A stretch of DNA of 52,496 nucleotides from a virus. Below are positions 40,438 to 48,144 of the stretch, piece by piece (within the stretch, counting starts at the first letter, position 1; the number at the start of each line of letters is the position of its first letter). The translations under genes and the position numbers were made by a program. Below the pieces are notes generated by a model, which searched no databases, had not been told where the DNA came from, and was given only the letters and a program-made list of their open reading frames with translations. The stretch covers positions 1-52,496 of IMG/VR virus record IMGVR_UViG_3300020131_000006. The stretch is one strand, 5' to 3'.

Positions 40438-40606
40438 CCCTAAATTGTCAAGACAAGAATTTACATTAGGTTTTATATTCTATTGTTTAGAACATAAAGT
40501 CTTTTTTGATGAATGGAGTATTACAGTTGCATGGGTTGATTATGATAAATATCCCGAAAGATATAATCATATAATTCCCCATGTGCCAGTTTGGGCAAAT
40601 CCATAA
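40421..40606 (+). CDS. small protein of unknown function
   Basis: 61 residues from ATG 40421 with GGAG nearby; a longer in-frame reading from 40370 lacks such a site. Aromatic-rich (FIFYCLEHKVFFDEWSITVA). Lies in the series of short genes. No family recognised. Confidence 0.5.
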   Translation: MATASNPKLSRQEFTLGFIFYCLEHKVFFDEWSITVAWVDYDKYPERYNHIIPHVPVWANP

Positions 40607-40687
40607 CTCATTGAAATATAAGGGAACTTTCTCTCATATATGTGTTCTAATGTATATGACGGACAGATTCGGGCAATAAATTGTAAA

Positions 40688-40703
40688 GTTACAAGGTTGT
40701 AAC
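40688..40703. repeat. 16-bp palindromic repeat, copy 7
   Basis: GTTACAAGGTTGTAAC, 20 bases before ATG 40724. The ribosome binding site GAGAGGGGC lies between. Confidence 0.85.
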
Positions 40704-40723
40704 ATTAACTGAGAGGGGCAGTA

Positions 40724-40834
40724 ATGAAACTATCAAGTAATAACGACGGTGTTTTGATTGTGCTTTTAGTTACAGTAGTTGAGAAAACAATAGTCTGGAT
40801 AATTGTCCTACACTTTGCTGCTAAGTATTGGTAA
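40724..40834 (+). CDS. very small membrane peptide
   Basis: 36 residues, with GAGAGGGGCAGTA upstream. Hydrophobic core (VLIVLLVTVVEKTIVWIIVL) likely spans the membrane. It stands between palindrome copy 7 and another small membrane protein with the same type of leader. Function unknown. Confidence 0.5.
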   Translation: MKLSSNNDGVLIVLLVTVVEKTIVWIIVLHFAAKYW

Positions 40835-40844
40835 AGGGGCAATC

Positions 40845-41066
40845 ATGAACATAAGATTAATAATAATTCGTGTTTTAATTGTTCTTGTGTCTGTCCTATT
40901 AGTAGTATTCTGCGTATTCCTGTATGAGTACGGAATACAAAAGGAAAATGCACGATGGGTTAAGAATTGCACATATGGACAACGCATGGTGAATTATGAA
41001 CAAGGCTTTGCTAATGTATACAATTGTAAACTTATCGCCATTGACGAACTGAAGGTGATTGAATGA
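40845..41066 (+). CDS. small single-pass membrane protein
   Basis: 73 residues from ATG 40845 with AAAGGGGCAATC upstream. Residues 4-27 (RLIIIRVLIVLVSVLLVVFC) form one membrane span, followed by a polar domain with two cysteines. Probably membrane-anchored with the rest outside or inside the membrane. The stop overlaps the next start. No family recognised. Confidence 0.6.
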   Translation: MNIRLIIIRVLIVLVSVLLVVFCVFLYEYGIQKENARWVKNCTYGQRMVNYEQGFANVYNCKLIAIDELKVIE

Positions 41067-41248
41067 TTCCTATAGATAAGCCCTATGAGGAACAAACCTT
41101 AATAGAGCGATTGCGGAATCGTGCTTTAATTCGTCGTAATGTTCGGGCAAAAGATGATAGAATTGCTGAACTTCTAGAAGAGGCCGCAAGAGTTATTGAA
41201 GCTCAAGAAAATGAACTTATGGAATTAAAAAGAATCCTTGCAAGGTAG
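41063..41248 (+). CDS. small coiled-coil protein
   Basis: 61 residues, coupled to the upstream gene by ATGA. Long charged helix (LLEEAARVIEAQENELMELK) with coiled-coil periodicity. Partner of the membrane protein is possible from co-translation. No family recognised. Confidence 0.58.
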   Translation: MIPIDKPYEEQTLIERLRNRALIRRNVRAKDDRIAELLEEAARVIEAQENELMELKRILAR

Positions 41249-41278
41249 TTAGATGCTTTCCCCTTAGTATCTAGCCTG

Positions 41279-41402
41279 TAGCCCGCCAGTAGTTGCAGAA
41301 ATAGAGCAACGAATTGTGTGGGCTATGGAGTAGATATTTGATGATGCAATAAAAAAAGTAGTTGGATAGTATCCGAGCAAACATTCATTCGAATGAACTC
41401 GG
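41279..41402 (+). other. structured non-coding stretch
   Basis: Nested inverted repeats TAGCCC/GGGCTA (41279-41284 and 41320-41325) around GTTGC/GCAAC (41292-41296, 41306-41310), then CCGAG/CTCGG (41373-41377, 41398-41402) around the perfect palindrome TTCATTCGAATGAA (41384-41397). Part of a 358-base stretch (41249-41606) with no certain gene. May be a small RNA or protein-binding site. Confidence 0.42.
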
Positions 41403-41432
41403 CGTGTTGTTTACTATTAGGGGCAATAAAAA

Positions 41433-41507
41433 ATGAATCAAAAATCACAATCAAAAACTAGCGGCACCCAAACTCTCCACAGCCATTTCTGGCGTTCTTC
41501 CTCGTAA
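41433..41507 (+). CDS. possible 24-residue peptide
   Basis: 24 residues, very polar (Ser, Gln, Thr, His). The upstream AGGGGCAATAAAAA matches the leader type of neighbouring small genes. No other support. Confidence 0.25.
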   Translation: MNQKSQSKTSGTQTLHSHFWRSSS

Positions 41508-41606
41508 GTACTCACAAGTAAATCCAAAGTAACAAACCCAAACTCGCTTTATTTTGTCCTTTTATTTGGGCAGAAATAAGCAACTAAAATAAGAAGGGGA
41601 TTTATT

Positions 41607-41789
41607 GTGATTAAATACGCTTGCCTTTTCATTGTAGTATTTTGTGCCGTTAGCACGATGCTACTATCCAATGCCGCATTATTCATGCGCGTTCATCAAC
41701 CACCGAAACCGCAACTAAGTTACAAGGTTGTAACATTAGATTGTTTTGACCATTACCACAAACAGAAAGTGAAATTACGCTGCATCTAA
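41607..41789 (+). CDS. small secreted or membrane-anchored protein
   Basis: 60 residues starting with GTG; AGAAGGGGATTTATT is the ribosome binding site. The N-terminal hydrophobic segment (YACLFIVVFCAVSTMLL) is a signal anchor. Oddly the palindromic repeat (41719-41734) lies within the coding sequence and encodes SYKVVT, and the stop codon is inside the terminator stem. Function unknown. Confidence 0.5.
   Translation: MIKYACLFIVVFCAVSTMLLSNAALFMRVHQPPKPQLSYKVVTLDCFDHYHKQKVKLRCI
41719..41734. repeat. 16-bp palindromic repeat, copy 8
   Basis: GTTACAAGGTTGTAAC inside the gene 41607-41789, the only copy within a predicted reading frame, and 103 bases before ATG 41838. Confidence 0.85.
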
Positions 41790-41811
41790 ACTAAGATGCC
41801 AGCGTTTTTTT
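41777..41811 (+). terminator. intrinsic terminator
   Basis: ACGCTG-CATC and GATG-CAGCGT pair (one bulged C) around TAAACTAA and are followed by seven T. The stop codon of gene 41607 is in the loop. Confidence 0.82.
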
Positions 41812-41837
41812 ACGTCCATATAATGTAGGAGAATATA

Positions 41838-41999
41838 ATGCCAAAAACCCCAAACAAATACCGCGCTGTTGTAGTTCATCCAAACGGCAAATCTAGTATG
41901 AGTAGTTGGTTTAAGTATGATTTAGATTTAAGCACGATGATGTACGAGTGCCTTGTTTCTATGGGCTGTTACGAAGAAGTAAGAATGGAGTTTGAATAA
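41838..41999 (+). CDS. small protein of unknown function
   Basis: 53 residues with TAGGAGAATATA upstream. KYRAVVVHPNGKSSMSSWFK suggests a small beta domain. A TATAAT stands at 41819-41824 but lacks a matching -35. No family recognised. Confidence 0.58.
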   Translation: MPKTPNKYRAVVVHPNGKSSMSSWFKYDLDLSTMMYECLVSMGCYEEVRMEFE

Positions 42000-42002
42000 T
42001 AG

Positions 42003-42018
42003 GTTACAAGCTTGTAAC
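42003..42018. repeat. 16-bp palindromic repeat, copy 9
   Basis: GTTACAAGCTTGTAAC, 3 bases after the stop of gene 41838 and 22 bases before ATG 42041, with AGGAG between. Confidence 0.88.
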
Positions 42019-42040
42019 ATTTTTTTATAGGAGAAATAAA

Positions 42041-42511
42041 ATGAAAATGACTAAATGCTTTATCGGTGTAGCTTTGATGTTAACATCACTTTCAGTATGG
42101 GCTGTATCAAGTGAGCCTCCTCCTGAACAAACTGCATTACAACAAGTTGGAGTAAATGATGCAATCCAAACACAACTTGCTGAGTTAATTAAGAAGTCTA
42201 TTAATGCAGCAGAAAAAACAGGTGAGTTCTTACAGAAGGAACTTCCGGATGTTATCAAGCAATTTCTACTATGGAAATTTTGGGAGGCTCTAGCCATTGG
42301 AGTATTCGGCCTACTAGTATTTCTTCCAATTTCTCTATGGGTGATATATAAGGATTACCGTTCTTGGGATGTTGGTGCTGGAATTGCTTTTGGCAGTATC
42401 TCCGCTGTAACAGCTCTCTTGGTCGGGTTTTGTGCATTGTTGGAAGCCCTTAAAATCCATATTGCACCTAAAGTATATCTGCTCGAATGGGCAGCAACTC
42501 AAGTGAGGTAA
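42041..42511 (+). CDS. exported membrane protein with signal peptide
   Basis: 156 residues. Signal peptide (FIGVALMLTSLSVWA, cleavage after about residue 21), a helical stretch with Gln and Glu, then two membrane segments (about 82-101 and 112-135, ALAIGVFGLLVFLPISLWVI and AGIAFGSISAVTALLVGF). Palindrome copy 9 and AGGAG lie just upstream. It resembles no family I know; an envelope role such as exclusion of other phages is possible. Confidence 0.62.
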   Translation: MKMTKCFIGVALMLTSLSVWAVSSEPPPEQTALQQVGVNDAIQTQLAELIKKSINAAEKTGEFLQKELPDVIKQFLLWKFWEALAIGVFGLLVFLPISLWVIYKDYRSWDVGAGIAFGSISAVTALLVGFCALLEALKIHIAPKVYLLEWAATQVR

Positions 42512-42513
42512 GT

Positions 42514-42723
42514 ATGACTTTATTCTTATTTGTTCTTTGTTCATTTCTTTTCTTGATGTTGTGTTCTGTCTCTTTGTATTTCTATGCACGTGGGTTCTGT
42601 GATGGGACTTTGTGTAGGGACAGGGCGCGTTGCGCTCTTACGGCTGGCTTGTGCGGAACCATCCTTGCTTTGTTGTGGGGTTGTCTTGCCGTTGACCAAT
42701 ATCTAATCCTTTTGAAAGGCTGA
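42514..42723 (+). CDS. small cysteine-rich membrane protein
   Basis: 69 residues from ATG 42514 with GAGGTAAGT upstream. Two membrane segments (about 2-25 and 45-63) separated by a short basic loop containing CRDRAR; seven cysteines. Placed immediately after the exported membrane protein. No family recognised. Confidence 0.55.
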   Translation: MTLFLFVLCSFLFLMLCSVSLYFYARGFCDGTLCRDRARCALTAGLCGTILALLWGCLAVDQYLILLKG

Positions 42724-42724
42724 T

Positions 42725-43126
42725 ATGAGTATCAAACTAGATGGTAAAGAAGTAAAGGTTGGGGATAGGCTGTTTAGCCTTAATCATGGATGGGGAAGAG
42801 TATCTTCGACGAGTTATTCAAGGGTTTATCCAATCTTGTTTGTCCCTGATTTTGGAGCACCAGTAGCATGTACTTTGGAAGGAAAGATTAATAAAGTACA
42901 CACCAAACGCGCTTTGTTTTGGGATGAGATTGCTATTACTCCACCAGCACCACCCAAAAAGAAAGTGAAGAAGTATAAGGTATTGGTACAGACTGACAGG
43001 GGTGGGTTCTGCGTTTCCGTAGATTATTATAAAACTATGGAAGACTATGACTTACAATTCTCAATGGCTGGACTCAAGGCTATCTACCTTATCCCCGAAT
43101 CTATGAAAGAAGTGGAGGAAGTATAA
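42725..43126 (+). CDS. conserved phage protein, beta-rich
   Basis: 133 residues. KLDGKEVKVGDRLFSLNHGW (4-23), VYPILFVPDF and ALFWDEIAITPPAPPKK are landmarks of a small family encoded in early regions of many phages. The C-terminal third is a separate alpha/beta segment. Coupled to the next gene by TAATG. Function not established. Confidence 0.62.
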   Translation: MSIKLDGKEVKVGDRLFSLNHGWGRVSSTSYSRVYPILFVPDFGAPVACTLEGKINKVHTKRALFWDEIAITPPAPPKKKVKKYKVLVQTDRGGFCVSVDYYKTMEDYDLQFSMAGLKAIYLIPESMKEVEEV

Positions 43127-43449
43127 TGCCTACACCACGGAAACATGCAAAAGAAATTAAAGCTTGGGCTGATGGTACTAAGATTCAATTTAGAATTCCA
43201 AAAGCAGGAAGATTGGACAATCAGTGGGAAGATATTCCAGAAGGTGAGAATCCTTTGTGGTGTGATTCCTTGGAGTATCGAGTCAAGCCTGAGCCGAAAC
43301 CTGACATTATAATAGAGGAACATGTATTGCTACACGGGGGAGTTGGATGTTGGGGAAGTAAAACCCATTATCCAGCTAATGCCCGTTTCATCTTTGATGG
43401 TGAGACTAACCAACTAAAGGATGTTCAACTAATCAAGGAGAAATCATGA
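43126..43449 (+). CDS. conserved phage protein
   Basis: 107 residues. RKHAKEIKAWADGTKIQFR (5-23) then WCDSLEYRVKPEPKPD (45-60) is a domain I know from many phages, of unknown function. It overlaps both neighbours by a few bases. A small beta domain with a C-terminal tail. Confidence 0.65.
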   Translation: MPTPRKHAKEIKAWADGTKIQFRIPKAGRLDNQWEDIPEGENPLWCDSLEYRVKPEPKPDIIIEEHVLLHGGVGCWGSKTHYPANARFIFDGETNQLKDVQLIKEKS

Positions 43450-43691
43450 AAATTAAAGGTGTTGTGCCAGCAAGTAAGAACGGTGATGAACTTTCCTTTG
43501 AAGAGATTCAAGAAGAAGAGGGAGTTTATTCTGTAGTAGGGTATGAGACAATACGGATGGTAGTTATCAAACATGATATTTATATCTGTGTATTGTATGT
43601 CAATCAGTTCACATTGGCCCCTGCCGACAGAGCATGGATGGGTAAGAAATTCCTCAAAACTGCTGAGAAAGTAGAACTCACCATAACCTAA
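43446..43691 (+). CDS. small protein of unknown function
   Basis: 81 residues. MKIKGVVPASKNGDELSFEE start, then beta-like strands (VVGYETIRMVVIKHDIYICV). Overlaps the upstream gene by 4 bases; palindrome copy 10 follows its stop. No family recognised. Confidence 0.55.
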   Translation: MKIKGVVPASKNGDELSFEEIQEEEGVYSVVGYETIRMVVIKHDIYICVLYVNQFTLAPADRAWMGKKFLKTAEKVELTIT

Positions 43692-43692
43692 C

Positions 43693-43708
43693 GTTACAAG
43701 GTTGTAAC
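43693..43708. repeat. 16-bp palindromic repeat, copy 10
   Basis: GTTACAAGGTTGTAAC begins one base after a stop codon and ends one base before ATG 43710, so it fills the place where the ribosome binding site would be. Confidence 0.88.
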
Positions 43709-43709
43709 A

Positions 43710-44027
43710 ATGACAAACCAAATAGCTGCATTATTAACAGATGCGTTGGAGAAGAAAATGGCTGCGGAAGCTAAGCTGTTTGAAGATAAGGCGATGGAAG
43801 CCTTCTCAATTTTAGGGGAAACGCCAGAGTGGGAAGAGTGGATTTATAAATGGCGTAACCAACTTCAGGGTAAGATAAATTCCCTGCGTTGGATTCCAAG
43901 TAAAGAGGGAACAACAGAAGTATTTGATGTAAAGTTTCCAGATAACACAGCTATCAGAGTTTCCCGTTTTATTAGGAAAACAGATAAGACTGTCCATACG
44001 AAAATAGCTAGAGTGAAAGGGGAATAA
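43710..44027 (+). CDS. small protein, start abutting palindromic repeat
   Basis: 105 residues. Helical N-terminus (LLTDALEKKMAAEAKLFEDK), then a beta part. No ribosome binding site precedes the ATG because the palindrome lies there; an in-frame ATG at 43758 is preceded by GAGAAGAAA and is an alternative start. It stands just before the amidotransferase gene. No family recognised. Confidence 0.55.
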   Translation: MTNQIAALLTDALEKKMAAEAKLFEDKAMEAFSILGETPEWEEWIYKWRNQLQGKINSLRWIPSKEGTTEVFDVKFPDNTAIRVSRFIRKTDKTVHTKIARVKGE

Positions 44028-44029
44028 GT

Positions 44030-45469
44030 ATGTGTGGCCTACTCGCATTCCACACAGCGGATAAGATAGGGTTTCAATCAGCGGATAGGGATAGCTTTCG
44101 ACAGATGCTGATTCTTACCTCATTACGTGGGAACCATTCAACAGGTGTGGCTGGTATCTCAAAGAATGTAGATAAGAATGATGTAAGTATTGTGAAAACT
44201 ACAGGCAGTCCCTATGCTTTGTTTGCATATACCAAGACAGATGAGTTCCTGACTCGCATGTTTAATGAGTTCGGTACGGTCATCGGGCATTGCCGCTATG
44301 CCACGCGCGGTGAGATTACAGCAGTAAACGCGCATCCTTTTGAAGAGGAACATATCACACTGGCACATAACGGAGTGATTAATAACTATCACCAACTGCG
44401 GGATTACAAGCGACATTCTGACATTACTGTGGACTCTCACTTAATTGCTCGTATGTTTGCTGAGGAACATCCACTTGACATTCTGCCAAAGGTAGAAGGT
44501 GCTTATGTCTTTATGTGGATTAATTCTGAAGAGGGTAGCTTTAACATTGCTCGTAACTTAGAACGTCCATTGTTCGTATCTCAGAAGGAGCATCAAGCTA
44601 CACTTGCCTTTGCATCGGAAGCACAAACCCTGTCATGGAACTCTTCCCGTAATAATATGAAATGTTCTGAGCCGACAGAGATTAAACCTTTCCATATCTA
44701 TACATACCCACGTGGTTCCATTGAGCCAGTGATTACGGAGTACAAGCCAGAACCAAAAAAAGTTATTATCTACCCGAATCAAGGTGGGCATGAAAGACAA
44801 CACCATAAAAATAATGATAACTTCTCTAAGGTAACACCCATAGATAAAAAGGTTCAGAAGAAGGGAAGTCCTCACGAAGCAGACGAGACTGACATTCTTA
44901 CCTTGAACACGGCATTGGATGTGACTCTGGAAGTAAATCAAGTTGTCAATATTTGGGTAGATGATTATGAGGACATGGATGGTTACACCGTCATCCGTTG
45001 TTATAGTGATGAATACCCGAATGTGGAGTTCTATATCAATACAACTCCAGAAAAAGCAATAGAAATTCTAGATGCTGATTCTCTCCGCGGTAATGTGAAT
45101 GGTATCCACCTAGTACCATCTGAGAAAACAGATAAGGGACTTCGTTGGAGAGCATATGTATCTAACTTTGTGTTTGTCTATGAGCCTAGTGAGCAAAAGA
45201 CAGAGTTTGGGCCAGTAGAGGAACCTAAGAAAACCAAAGTAACTTACAAGTACTCTCGTCGTAAGATGGGAGATATGCTTAAGATAGTTGAGTATCCTTC
45301 TGGAGAACTTATTAAAGTATCCAGACGTACATTCTTGACTTGGTGTGAGAAAGGTTGCTCTTGGTGTCAATCAGAGATAACCCAAGCTGAAGCTGATAAT
45401 TATCAGAAGCTCTTTCTTATGGATGATGAGGTTATTTGTCGTAGTTGTTCTGATACTGTTCGTAATTAA
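44030..45469 (+). CDS. class II glutamine amidotransferase
   Basis: 479 residues. The N-terminal ~230 residues are an Ntn-type glutaminase: catalytic Cys 2 (MCGLLAF), LRGNHSTG (32-39), GHCRYATRGE (86-95), AHPF (101-104) and LAHNGVINN (111-119). It would release ammonia from glutamine for transfer to a partner. The middle (about 240-380) is of unknown type and the C-terminus has four cysteines (CEKGCSWC and CRSC) that may bind zinc. No synthetase domain is fused. With the amidoligases and ATP-grasp enzyme downstream it probably forms one pathway. Confidence 0.85.
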   Translation: MCGLLAFHTADKIGFQSADRDSFRQMLILTSLRGNHSTGVAGISKNVDKNDVSIVKTTGSPYALFAYTKTDEFLTRMFNEFGTVIGHCRYATRGEITAVNAHPFEEEHITLAHNGVINNYHQLRDYKRHSDITVDSHLIARMFAEEHPLDILPKVEGAYVFMWINSEEGSFNIARNLERPLFVSQKEHQATLAFASEAQTLSWNSSRNNMKCSEPTEIKPFHIYTYPRGSIEPVITEYKPEPKKVIIYPNQGGHERQHHKNNDNFSKVTPIDKKVQKKGSPHEADETDILTLNTALDVTLEVNQVVNIWVDDYEDMDGYTVIRCYSDEYPNVEFYINTTPEKAIEILDADSLRGNVNGIHLVPSEKTDKGLRWRAYVSNFVFVYEPSEQKTEFGPVEEPKKTKVTYKYSRRKMGDMLKIVEYPSGELIKVSRRTFLTWCEKGCSWCQSEITQAEADNYQKLFLMDDEVICRSCSDTVRN

Positions 45470-45480
45470 TGGAGGACTAA

Positions 45481-45714
45481 ATGCAAAGAGGGGGTAATTC
45501 AGTATGTGATGATTGTATTAATGATATGGGAACACACTGTCGCCTACATCATGCACATCATCCAAAAATATTGGGATGCTATGACCATAAGGCAGCTCTT
45601 CCAGCTCCTGTAATCCAGCATCCACCTATTAACCAACAAAGCAAGAAACAGATTGAGTTTATTGTTACTGACCCAGAGACTAAGAAGGTAATTAAATATG
45701 CCAAACTTCCATGA
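45481..45714 (+). CDS. small Cys/His-rich protein
   Basis: 77 residues with CDDC (9-12), HCRLHHAHH and CYDH in the first 40, likely to hold one or two zinc ions, then a proline-rich linker and IEFIVTDPETKKVIKYAKL. Starts 11 bases after the amidotransferase. Possibly a protein-binding partner in the pathway. No family recognised. Confidence 0.6.
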   Translation: MQRGGNSVCDDCINDMGTHCRLHHAHHPKILGCYDHKAALPAPVIQHPPINQQSKKQIEFIVTDPETKKVIKYAKLP

Positions 45715-46537
45715 GACACCTCCAACTATTCCAGTCTTTCAAAACCGGGATAGAGTTATTTATCAAGGTCTATCCTCTACTGAGGAAATAGTGTACTCCA
45801 CTACTCATATTTGTTTTGGGTTGTTTGGCTCACACCATTTCAGAAAGGAGTTCTTAGAAGTTCCAGACCTTACTTATTTTCAAACATGGTTTGGTGACTC
45901 TTTATCTCTTGTTCTCAAAGAAGAGGGATGGGCTGAGAAATTCATAGATGCCTTGAAAACAACAGGACTTCTTGAAAATGTAGACCTAAAAGTACTTGAC
46001 AAAAAAGATATTACTAAGAAGGAATCTGAAGCTTTTTCGTATGTTGCTTCTGCTGATAAAGCATTACGCATGGTTCGATTGAGGTTCGACCTTAATAAAG
46101 TATCTTCTCCGGAAATGTTTCTGATTATCTGTACCATTAGAACTCTTGCTATAAATCCGGGGGTAATTTATGACAGCCTTCTGTTGTGGGAGAAACATCC
46201 AGATGTATCTTATTGGAATTGTCTTATAGCAGCCCATGGTATAAATATGGGGACATATCGCTCACACCATCCGCTCCACGGCCTATGCTCAAGTAAAGTT
46301 GGGTATGTTTTAAGCACAGTTGAGGAAATTCTAGAAGTACTAAAGCGTGAGCGAAAAGTACTAGCAATCAAAGATATGCAATATACCCGTGTTATATGGG
46401 ATACTGTAATTCATGCGGATTTTAGGTATGGCCCTATACCGGCTTACTCTGAAGAACTATTTAATTCTTATATGGGGGAAAAACAATTCAAAGAATATGT
46501 AAAAGCTCATCCAAAAACAAACAGACCAGCATGGTAA
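45698..46537 (+). CDS. unknown protein in the amidoligase cluster
   Basis: 279 residues, mixed alpha/beta with histidine pairs (SHHFRKE, SHHPLHGLC) and no recognised motif. It overlaps the preceding gene by 17 bases and is followed, after AAGGAG, by the class I amidotransferase-like gene. Co-transcription with pathway enzymes suggests a role as substrate-binding or modifying protein, but nothing in the sequence proves it. Confidence 0.58.
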   Translation: MPNFHETPPTIPVFQNRDRVIYQGLSSTEEIVYSTTHICFGLFGSHHFRKEFLEVPDLTYFQTWFGDSLSLVLKEEGWAEKFIDALKTTGLLENVDLKVLDKKDITKKESEAFSYVASADKALRMVRLRFDLNKVSSPEMFLIICTIRTLAINPGVIYDSLLLWEKHPDVSYWNCLIAAHGINMGTYRSHHPLHGLCSSKVGYVLSTVEEILEVLKRERKVLAIKDMQYTRVIWDTVIHADFRYGPIPAYSEELFNSYMGEKQFKEYVKAHPKTNRPAW

Positions 46538-46552
46538 TTTAAGGAGAAACAA

Positions 46553-47206
46553 ATGGCACGTTTAGTAGCAATCGGTAATTTCTTTGGGGCACATGCTCCG
46601 TTTCAAGACTTATTCAAAGAGGTAGTTGTCATGTCGTTGGGTAAGTATGCAACCTTTGAATTGAAAGATGATGATGTTGTATTGTTTGGCGGTGGTGCTG
46701 ACATTAGCCCATCAATCTATAACCAAGTTCCAAGCAGACATACAGGCGCACGTGCCGAGCTGTCTGATAGGGATGAAGTAGAAGTGTATATGTTTAATGC
46801 AGCTAAGAAGAAGAACCTTCCGATGCTTGGTATCTGTCGTGGTGCACAATTAGTATGTGCTTTATCCGGTGGTTCCTTGATTCAGCATGTGTCTAATCAT
46901 GCAGGGCCGAATCATAAGATTGCTACCAATGAGGGTACGGTCATTGATGTGTGTTCTGTGCATCATCAAATGATGAACCCATTCTCAACTAAGCATGAGC
47001 TTATTGCGTGGGCGCATCGACGGCTATCCCCACATTACATTGTTGCAAATGAACTTGAAGTTGAAATGAAGGTAGAACCTGAAGTAGTTTATTTTCCTGA
47101 GACGAAAGCTTTGGGTATCCAATACCATCCTGAGTTTATGCACCCTGACGACCAAGGCGTTATCTACGCTCGTGAGTTGGTTGCTAAATATCTTCTGAAG
47201 GAGTAA
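46553..47206 (+). CDS. class I glutamine amidotransferase-like (gamma-glutamyl hydrolase type)
   Basis: 217 residues, the size of a single GATase-1 or peptidase C26 domain. Nucleophile elbow LGICRGAQ (92-99, Cys 95) and IQYHPEF (189-195, His 192, Glu 194) form the triad, with FGGGADISPS (45-54) typical of gamma-glutamyl-GABA hydrolase-like members. It may cleave a gamma-glutamyl bond made by the ligases or provide ammonia. AAGGAGAAACAA precedes the start. Confidence 0.85.
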   Translation: MARLVAIGNFFGAHAPFQDLFKEVVVMSLGKYATFELKDDDVVLFGGGADISPSIYNQVPSRHTGARAELSDRDEVEVYMFNAAKKKNLPMLGICRGAQLVCALSGGSLIQHVSNHAGPNHKIATNEGTVIDVCSVHHQMMNPFSTKHELIAWAHRRLSPHYIVANELEVEMKVEPEVVYFPETKALGIQYHPEFMHPDDQGVIYARELVAKYLLKE

Positions 47207-47210
47207 GACC

Positions 47211-47657
47211 ATGTTTTTTGATGATATGACTACAGCACGCTATAAGAAACTTATAGCTAATCTGTCTAAAGAAATTAAAAAAGAGGTTAAGGTATATTTT
47301 CCTCTAATGGATGGTGATGGTTATGATGAGAATGATTCGGCACTAGTTCAGATTTCTGTTGAGGGACAAGCACGAAAATTTAGTGCTTATTTTGACGGGT
47401 ATCCAAGTAATTGCGGCATAGCTATTCTTAATAATATGGCACTGACTTCTGATAAAGCTCAGAACAAAGCTTTTCTAAAATTCCTTCTTGACTTGGCTGA
47501 GTCTGCTAATTATACGCAAGTTCATTATACAGCAACAGACCATCAAATTGGGATTCGTGATTTACTCGACGAGTGTGGCTTTGTAGAGATAGAGGCTCTC
47601 CGTTTTGAAAATAAACGAACTGGCAGTCTGCTGTTCTATTACTCAATGGAGATATAG
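47211..47657 (+). CDS. GNAT-like protein, first of two
   Basis: 148 residues. Shared with the 47695 gene: PSNCGIAILNNMA, a helix, YTQVHYTA, LLDECGFVEIEAL and FENKRTGS. The order resembles the C-terminal half of GNAT acetyltransferases (beta4, helix, beta5, Leu-Leu-x-x-x-GF). The pyrophosphate-binding loop is poorly conserved. In amidoligase neighbourhoods, GNAT-fold enzymes can transfer amino acids or acyl groups to a peptide. Fold call is moderate. Confidence 0.58.
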   Translation: MFFDDMTTARYKKLIANLSKEIKKEVKVYFPLMDGDGYDENDSALVQISVEGQARKFSAYFDGYPSNCGIAILNNMALTSDKAQNKAFLKFLLDLAESANYTQVHYTATDHQIGIRDLLDECGFVEIEALRFENKRTGSLLFYYSMEI

Positions 47658-47673
47658 GTTACAACCTTGTAAC
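47658..47673. repeat. 16-bp palindromic repeat, copy 11
   Basis: GTTACAACCTTGTAAC touches the stop of the first GNAT-like gene and lies 21 bases before the second. It is the only copy with CC in the centre, i.e. the reverse orientation of the GG copies. Confidence 0.88.
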
Positions 47674-47694
47674 AATCTAATATAGGAGAGTGTT

Positions 47695-48144
47695 ATGTGG
47701 CTGAGGATATTTAAAGAGCATATCAAGAAGGATATCGAAAAAGAATTACCTGATAAGTTCTCGGTGGAGTATGGTGTTTTATCAGCGGATTACAAAAGTA
47801 TACATCGTCTTCGGTTTACGACGCAAGAAGACACATATACTAGGACACTGTTTTCAGTTAGGTTAACACAGTTTCCAGAAAATTGCGGTATTGTTTTGGT
47901 AGCTGGTTTAATCTCTGACACAGATGAACTCAGAAGCATTGGTCTAAGGGCCATTAAGTCACAGTGTTATGATGCTGGATATACTCAGTTATTATACACT
48001 GTGAATGAGAAGCAAGAGGCATTAAAAGAGGCTCTTTTAGAGTTTGGTTTTGTTGAGCATCCATCTCTAAGTTTTCTGAATCATCGCTCAGGTAAACAAA
48101 TTACGTATCTTTCTTATGACTTAAGGAGCAAGAACAATGTATAA
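47695..48144 (+). CDS. GNAT-like protein, second of two
   Basis: 149 residues, paralogue of the 47211 gene: PENCGIVLVAGLI, YTQLLYTV, LLEFGFVEHPSL and LNHRSGK align in order. Probably arose by duplication, with palindrome copy 11 between. It starts with AGGAGAGTGTT upstream and overlaps the amidoligase gene by 8 bases. Catalytic residues of classical GNATs are not clear. Confidence 0.58.
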   Translation: MWLRIFKEHIKKDIEKELPDKFSVEYGVLSADYKSIHRLRFTTQEDTYTRTLFSVRLTQFPENCGIVLVAGLISDTDELRSIGLRAIKSQCYDAGYTQLLYTVNEKQEALKEALLEFGFVEHPSLSFLNHRSGKQITYLSYDLRSKNNV

